The position numbers were made by a program, and so were the translations under genes. From Augochlora pura (taxonomy: Eukaryota > Arthropoda > Insecta > Hymenoptera > Halictidae), in the NCBI RefSeq assembly GCF_028453695.1, contig NC_135772.1:8742001-8806000 (forward strand): DNA of 64,000 nt. Direction: 5' to 3'. This document shows, piece by piece, positions 59,216 to 64,000 of this stretch (its first letter is position 1; each line of letters begins with the position of its first letter). Below the pieces are notes generated by a model that worked only from the letters and a program-made list of their open reading frames with translations, searched no databases and had not been told where the DNA came from.

Positions 59216-61059
59216 TACATTAACATAGATTTCCACATGTTTCATTAAAGTCTATAGAATAACTAACGTATCTGAATGAGATATCATAAAAAATATGTTG
59301 AAAAAAATTGGCAAATAAACTTGTATAGGTTCCTACGTATATTCAGTTATACTTTTATCAGAGAGGTCCGCCGTTTGAGTGTTAATAGGAATCCCAGATA
59401 CTGCGCATCCCGATTGAAAGGCGGATTTCCACAAATCCGACGTTCGCGACGACTATTCACTGGAAAGTGTCTCCCAATGCTAAATCGGATGTCGATATTA
59501 ACACCCTCTAGATTCGCACCGTGGAAAAGAGACCGACCTCGTTTTCAGTCCTTAAAGGAACCATCTCGCGGCGTTGCGGGACTTGTTACGAAAGCATCTT
59601 CTCATGTTGCGAACTTCCAGAATTTTCATTGCCCAAAAATTCAACATACTCGAAAGCCGGATCGGGGAATTTCAAGTTTCTTATCATCCCAAAATGACAA
59701 ATCCAAGAAGAGATGAATAAACTATTTGTTCTTGCACGCAGCTTTTGCAACGTAATTTTATCGTTACCATTAAAATCATAAATCAAAAGTAACAATTGTT
59801 TGAAAAATTATTATGAATAATATCAGTGACCAAATTGGTTTTACTATATGATTTAAAGTTCTTAATCGTCAAATGTAAAAGAAATTGTCCGAAAACCTAC
59901 ATGATTATAACATTTAATTTTTCGGTTAGAAACAGCACTTACAGTTAATCAAAAAATTTGTTTAATGGCAGTAATTATTATTAATGATGGAAATTCAATA
60001 GTAGCATAGGTGTTTAATTATCGGAAATGGAAATTAAACTAAAATACTTTTTAAATGATTATAACACGCCGAAAACAAAGTATCGATATTCTTACCTCCT
60101 TTTAACCACTTCAATATTTTGTTTTGCATTCATCGATTTTGTCAATATATATCAAATCTGCTATTCAATATATATCAATCCAGTTACAAATAACAGTGAT
60201 AGAGCTTCTCTCAACAATAATTCTTATAACTCTTTCTCTAACTTAAACTTTCCGTCATCAATAACTAATAATATTTCGATCAAGAAATCAAGTTAATCAA
60301 GTTATGAACTGTATTATAGTTATTATAGTTATTAACCGTTGTCATGATCTCTGGTGAAAACCACCGTAGAAATTATTGTAGTCAGTTGTAAAAGTTCCAT
60401 GAAATTGAAAGAACGTGTTCGCTGTTAGCACCATCGGCATTATTTCTTTGTGTAATGAAAATCAAAATAATGTCCTGGAGGTCGTTATATAAAATTGCGA
60501 CACGTACCATAGCATTCAGGGAATTCATAACTTCTGTGTCGATGTTTTATCTCGTATTTTATTAAAGGTTACGTTGCATTTAATGGAACGTTACAACTAT
60601 CAATATTGTTGACGAAACGAAGGCTGCCACAGTCATGTGTAAAAATTTATCAAAATATACAATAGTAAAAATTTATTGTTGCAATTACTCTTTTGGTGTT
60701 ATTGCATCGTATAAATCTTGACAATGTTTGGCCGAAATGATCCAATAGCATAACAATTAATCATTAATAGCTTACAGCAATTTTGCCACGCACGTACGAC
60801 TGATATCAAATTGTTATACAAAAATATTATTATGACTTCCTGGAAGTATAATTAATCGTATGGGATGCCAGAACAAATAGCATTAGTGAAAATAGAAACA
60901 ATTGGTAATAATTTAAACCGAATTAACATGGCCTAATCAATTGCAAGGATTGCAGTCCATAATATTAAAACAATCATATTTAACTGAGTTTTTCTAATAT
61001 ATTTTTTGAACATATAAATTTTTCAAAAATTCGTTTACGTAAAACAACGTGACATTGGA
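59216..61059. other. no gene seen
   Basis: A 146-codon plus-strand frame at 59276-59716 is Arg-rich with no recognisable motif, in a mildly GC-richer patch. I do not call it a gene. Confidence 0.45.
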
Positions 61060-61121
61060 AATAAATTTCAATAAATTTCTCTTATAAGCAATGAGGGGAC
61101 GAATACTTATAGGATTGACTG
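61060..61121 (-). repeat. solitary outer terminal repeat of the chimeric Tc1 family
   Basis: Ends ACGAATACTTATAGGATTG...ACTG before TA (61122-61123). Inverted, it matches CAGTCAATCC...ATAAGTATTCGT of the outer repeats. The adjacent inner sequence is diverged. Confidence 0.75.
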
Positions 61122-61511
61122 TATTTGTCGCAAACACAAGGGATGCATACCAAACACCCTCATTTAGAACGAAACTTTGAACTACAAGAAAACGTCCGTC
61201 GATATTCACCAATCGATCAGTTACCGATGAGAAATATCACGATAAATCAAAGGAAACCAGGAAACCAAATCCAAGAACCTGCAATTAATCAATCGGTGGT
61301 TGGAGTCGGCCGAAACCACCGATATTCGAGTGACGAACCGAAACGAACGGTTAAGAAAGAGCCTATCTTGTATAGAAATCACTCTTAGTTCTATTAGTAG
61401 AAGTACCACAAGTTAATTTTATATATAACACGTTACGAATCTTTATTGTAAATTTCATACACGTACTCTAACATAATTTATACAGATCCACTGTCTAACA
61501 ATCTCTTTTAA

Positions 61512-61560
61512 CGCTAGAACTACCAAACCAGTCAAATTTATTGGTTTTGTATTTGTCGTT
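61512..61560 (+). repeat. single piggyBac-type terminus
   Basis: TTAA (61508-61511) followed by CGCTAGAACTACCAAACCAG. A palindrome ACCA...TGGT (61527-61545) is centred 25 nt from the terminus. The family is close to 23051-23266. No right end was recognised. Confidence 0.55.
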
Positions 61561-61883
61561 ATAGTTACTGAAAATATAAAATTTTTTCTATGAGAGACGT
61601 TTTGATAAGCTTCTCTACTCGAACATACACCACAATAGAAGTCATACGAAGCTTGATTAAGTAATATGTTGTGTAGAGTTGAGTGGTGCTACTATTAAAT
61701 TAACCAAGTTAAAATTTGTTTTAATAACCTGTTTAGTTACTTTAATAACTTCAAGATCTAGAAAATGTTTCTCTATATAGACAAATACTAAATCCTGCAC
61801 AATCCTTTCTCATGGCACATACATGTAACAGACCGAACGAAAAGATCTAAAAGCGATTGATAATAATGCTTATGATAGTATTT

Positions 61884-61922
61884 TATTATATATATATATA
61901 TATAATAAATATATATATAATA
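61884..61922. repeat. AT dinucleotide microsatellite
   Basis: Two ATATAT runs separated by AATAA. Self-complementary. Confidence 0.95.
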
Positions 61923-64000
61923 GGATACCCCAAAGTAACTGGCTTTGGCACCATTTATCGAAAACTTCCATTTTGGTCAACTGTTAGCGGCACGTTACCG
62001 GTCGATGGTTAAACCCAGGTAAAAAAATAATTGCGATGAGAATAATCGGAGGCGCGGCATGGATGTTTCGGACACGATCTCGGCAGACAGGACTGTATCG
62101 CAATGGTGGAAAAAGCTGGCTTCGTAAGGGCTCGACTGCAGGAGGGAAAGTTCATGGAGAAAGCCGAAACCTCTCTCTAACCGAGAGAGCGCCGCGTTAA
62201 AGTTCTCCTGCATTGCGGGACTACGCGGTACGACTCAGTGAAAACCCATCTTCTAATAAACTTGCCGGCAAAACGACGAGGAGGACGATGCAGAACGGGT
62301 ATTCGCCGGCCTCGTCTTCCTTCTGCTTACGTTACACACCGACTAGTCGGCCGCCAGGGCTGTGTACCACCCCGCCACATTCTTTCCCCGCCACCCACAC
62401 ACCGGTGAAACTACTCCGAGCAGTGGCGCGGAAATCCGGAAATTTTCTGGACAAAAGGCCTCGGCAAATGAAGACGCTTTCGGGATCGGCTTTTCGTACC
62501 GTCCTCGGCAAGAAGTTGGGAATTAAGAGCGAGTTTAAGGTCGTGCGATAACGCTGATAATAGCGCTCGAAGAAAGGATGCTGACTGCCGAAAGATATGA
62601 GATATTGATGGGGTCCGGCAGTTGAAGGGGTTCTAGGGGGGTCAGAAATTATCGCTAAGCGAGACGCAATGCATCTCATCGGATCGTCTGTGGTAGGGGA
62701 GCATTTGGGTCACGTGCAGTGTTAAAACATTGACTGTGGTTTTGTTCCGTCGCGGACTTAAGTATGTAACGGGTGAATTTCGTTGGAATTTTTAGTCGTT
62801 CGGTAAAATCGCGATAAAGCGAAAACTACTTGGTTTTTTTAAACAAAACTTTTTTGTTTCACGCAATGCACCGCAGTTTCTTATTACCGTGCGGTTTACG
62901 GTACATTTGGGAAATATTCGTTCATTTACGTACACACTTACAATGAGCCATATTTATACGATACTCCCTCTAGCAGCACAAGTCTACCAAATATTTGTAA
63001 AGGCTATGTCGGACGGAGATAATTGCGGTAGGAGTATCGGCGATGAGTAAATTTTTTTCAATGACCAAATTTTTTTTTTTTTTTTAATCTTTTTAAGTAG
63101 AATCGCCCTTGCTCGGTTGAACTGCGAATTCTAGTCCACCCTATGTAGCCTAGTCATTTTAAGTCTATGGATGGAGATCTGGTAAATAAAATGTTAAGTT
63201 GCTGCTGAAAGAGGTCACTGATACATTTATGGTGCAAAGCGCCTTAGAAATACAAACTTGAAGAATCAAGTGTAAGGTGACAAGTACAATATATGGTACT
63301 TGAATAAATAATTATTTACCGCTTATAGACTGTTCAAGAATTAAAGAAATATTTCTGAAAATTAATTCTACTTCCTAGTATTTATTTAACAAAATTACTC
63401 TGATTAACGCAATAATGAATATTTAACGTGAAAGAGTTATTGTAACAGAATTGTACTGTAACAAACAAAAAATAACGAACTATAAACAGTAAAAATATAT
63501 AAAGAATTATGCTGTAACATAAATCAGCTAAAATCTGCGTTAATACAGTTTTGCTGTTCTTGCATAATGCTACGAGTTATTTTTACTGTTTGATAGTTCT
63601 AGTATCCTAATTGCATAAGCACACACAAGTATGGCAAAACGTACAACTCATTACAGATTTTTCACGAAATATAATTAGCATCCTATGTTGGAGAACGAGG
63701 TATAAACCTGCGTAAGCGTAACAAGCATGCAAAAGTGCATAATCGGTGCTGCGTCTGCAGTCAGCATGCGATATTTAAGCATTTGTTTCTCATGCATTTC
63801 GTATAAGCGGGCTTCCTTAATATCCTATTGCGTGTGTCCGGCTCCACTTCAATTTTCAGAATATTATTTTACCCGTAATATTATACGATATAAAATAACA
63901 TGGAAAAAAATTAAATTTAAAATGATCCAAATTTTATTGTTGTTTCTTTAGTTACAAGCGCGCTGCGGAATAAACGGCGATACCATTATTTCGCTCGTCA
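61923..64000. other. no gene supported; GC-richer at 62030-62710
   Basis: Plus- and minus-strand frames of 112-115 codons overlap at 62.2-62.7 kb without recognisable domains. A 16-17-nt T run lies at about 63069-63085. The rest is AT-rich. Confidence 0.45.

Noticed and set aside
59276..59716. 146-codon Arg-rich plus-strand frame
   Set aside because: No domain, signal or homologous copy recognised. It lies in a slightly GC-rich patch where long frames arise by chance.
62213..62679. Overlapping 112- and 115-codon frames on opposite strands
   Set aside because: Antisense overlap in GC-richer DNA, with no recognisable motifs and no splice evidence.

Overview
The window looks like nuclear DNA of an arthropod, most probably a hymenopteran insect such as an ant. 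This is inference: the DNA is AT-rich and intergenic, there is no compact gene organisation, and Tc1/mariner, piggyBac-type and RNase H-bearing non-LTR elements are abundant. It is assembled sequence with gaps at 1-67, 8521-8620 and 51967-52066. I recognise no host protein-coding gene, tRNA or rRNA with confidence. The GC-rich tract at about 46.2-50.3 kb is the likeliest place for a host promoter or first exon.

Almost everything that can be identified is transposon debris. Tc1/mariner: a 1.6 kb Tc1-like element with a dead transposase (3191-4795), a 1.1 kb mariner (9602-10737), a Tc3-like element abutting an assembly gap (52067-53152), several mariner end-pair derivatives (7772, 38268, 43349, 57703) and mariner C-terminal fragments (44150, 53261). 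Non-LTR: three fragments of one RNase H-bearing LINE (13147, 16871, 29511). LTR: two solo LTRs, each with a 5-bp target duplication (33668-34398 and 42058-42287).

The two most interesting groups are these. (1) A chimeric Tc1 family has three copies (22286-23397, 37111-38053, 41486-42630). About 96-bp outer inverted repeats carry the 3' half of a different Tc1 transposase gene plus that gene's own 3' terminal repeat. All copies share the same internal junction, so the chimera formed first and then multiplied. (2) At least eleven TTAA-flanked (piggyBac-type) short elements of about ten sequence families are present. At one end of nearly every element a short palindrome is centred about 24-25 nt from the terminus, as in the left end of the moth piggyBac element, but the half-site sequence differs between families. 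Two of these elements (18937-19565 and 50632-51251) keep only the C-terminal cysteine-rich domain of the transposase.

The copies date one another. Chimera copy 1 holds a TTAA element whose empty site is seen in copy 3. Copy 3 holds a solo LTR absent from copies 1 and 2. A TTAA element at 21983 has its empty site preserved in an inverted paralogue at 27344. The remaining stretches are AT-rich DNA in which I see no supported gene; each is listed.
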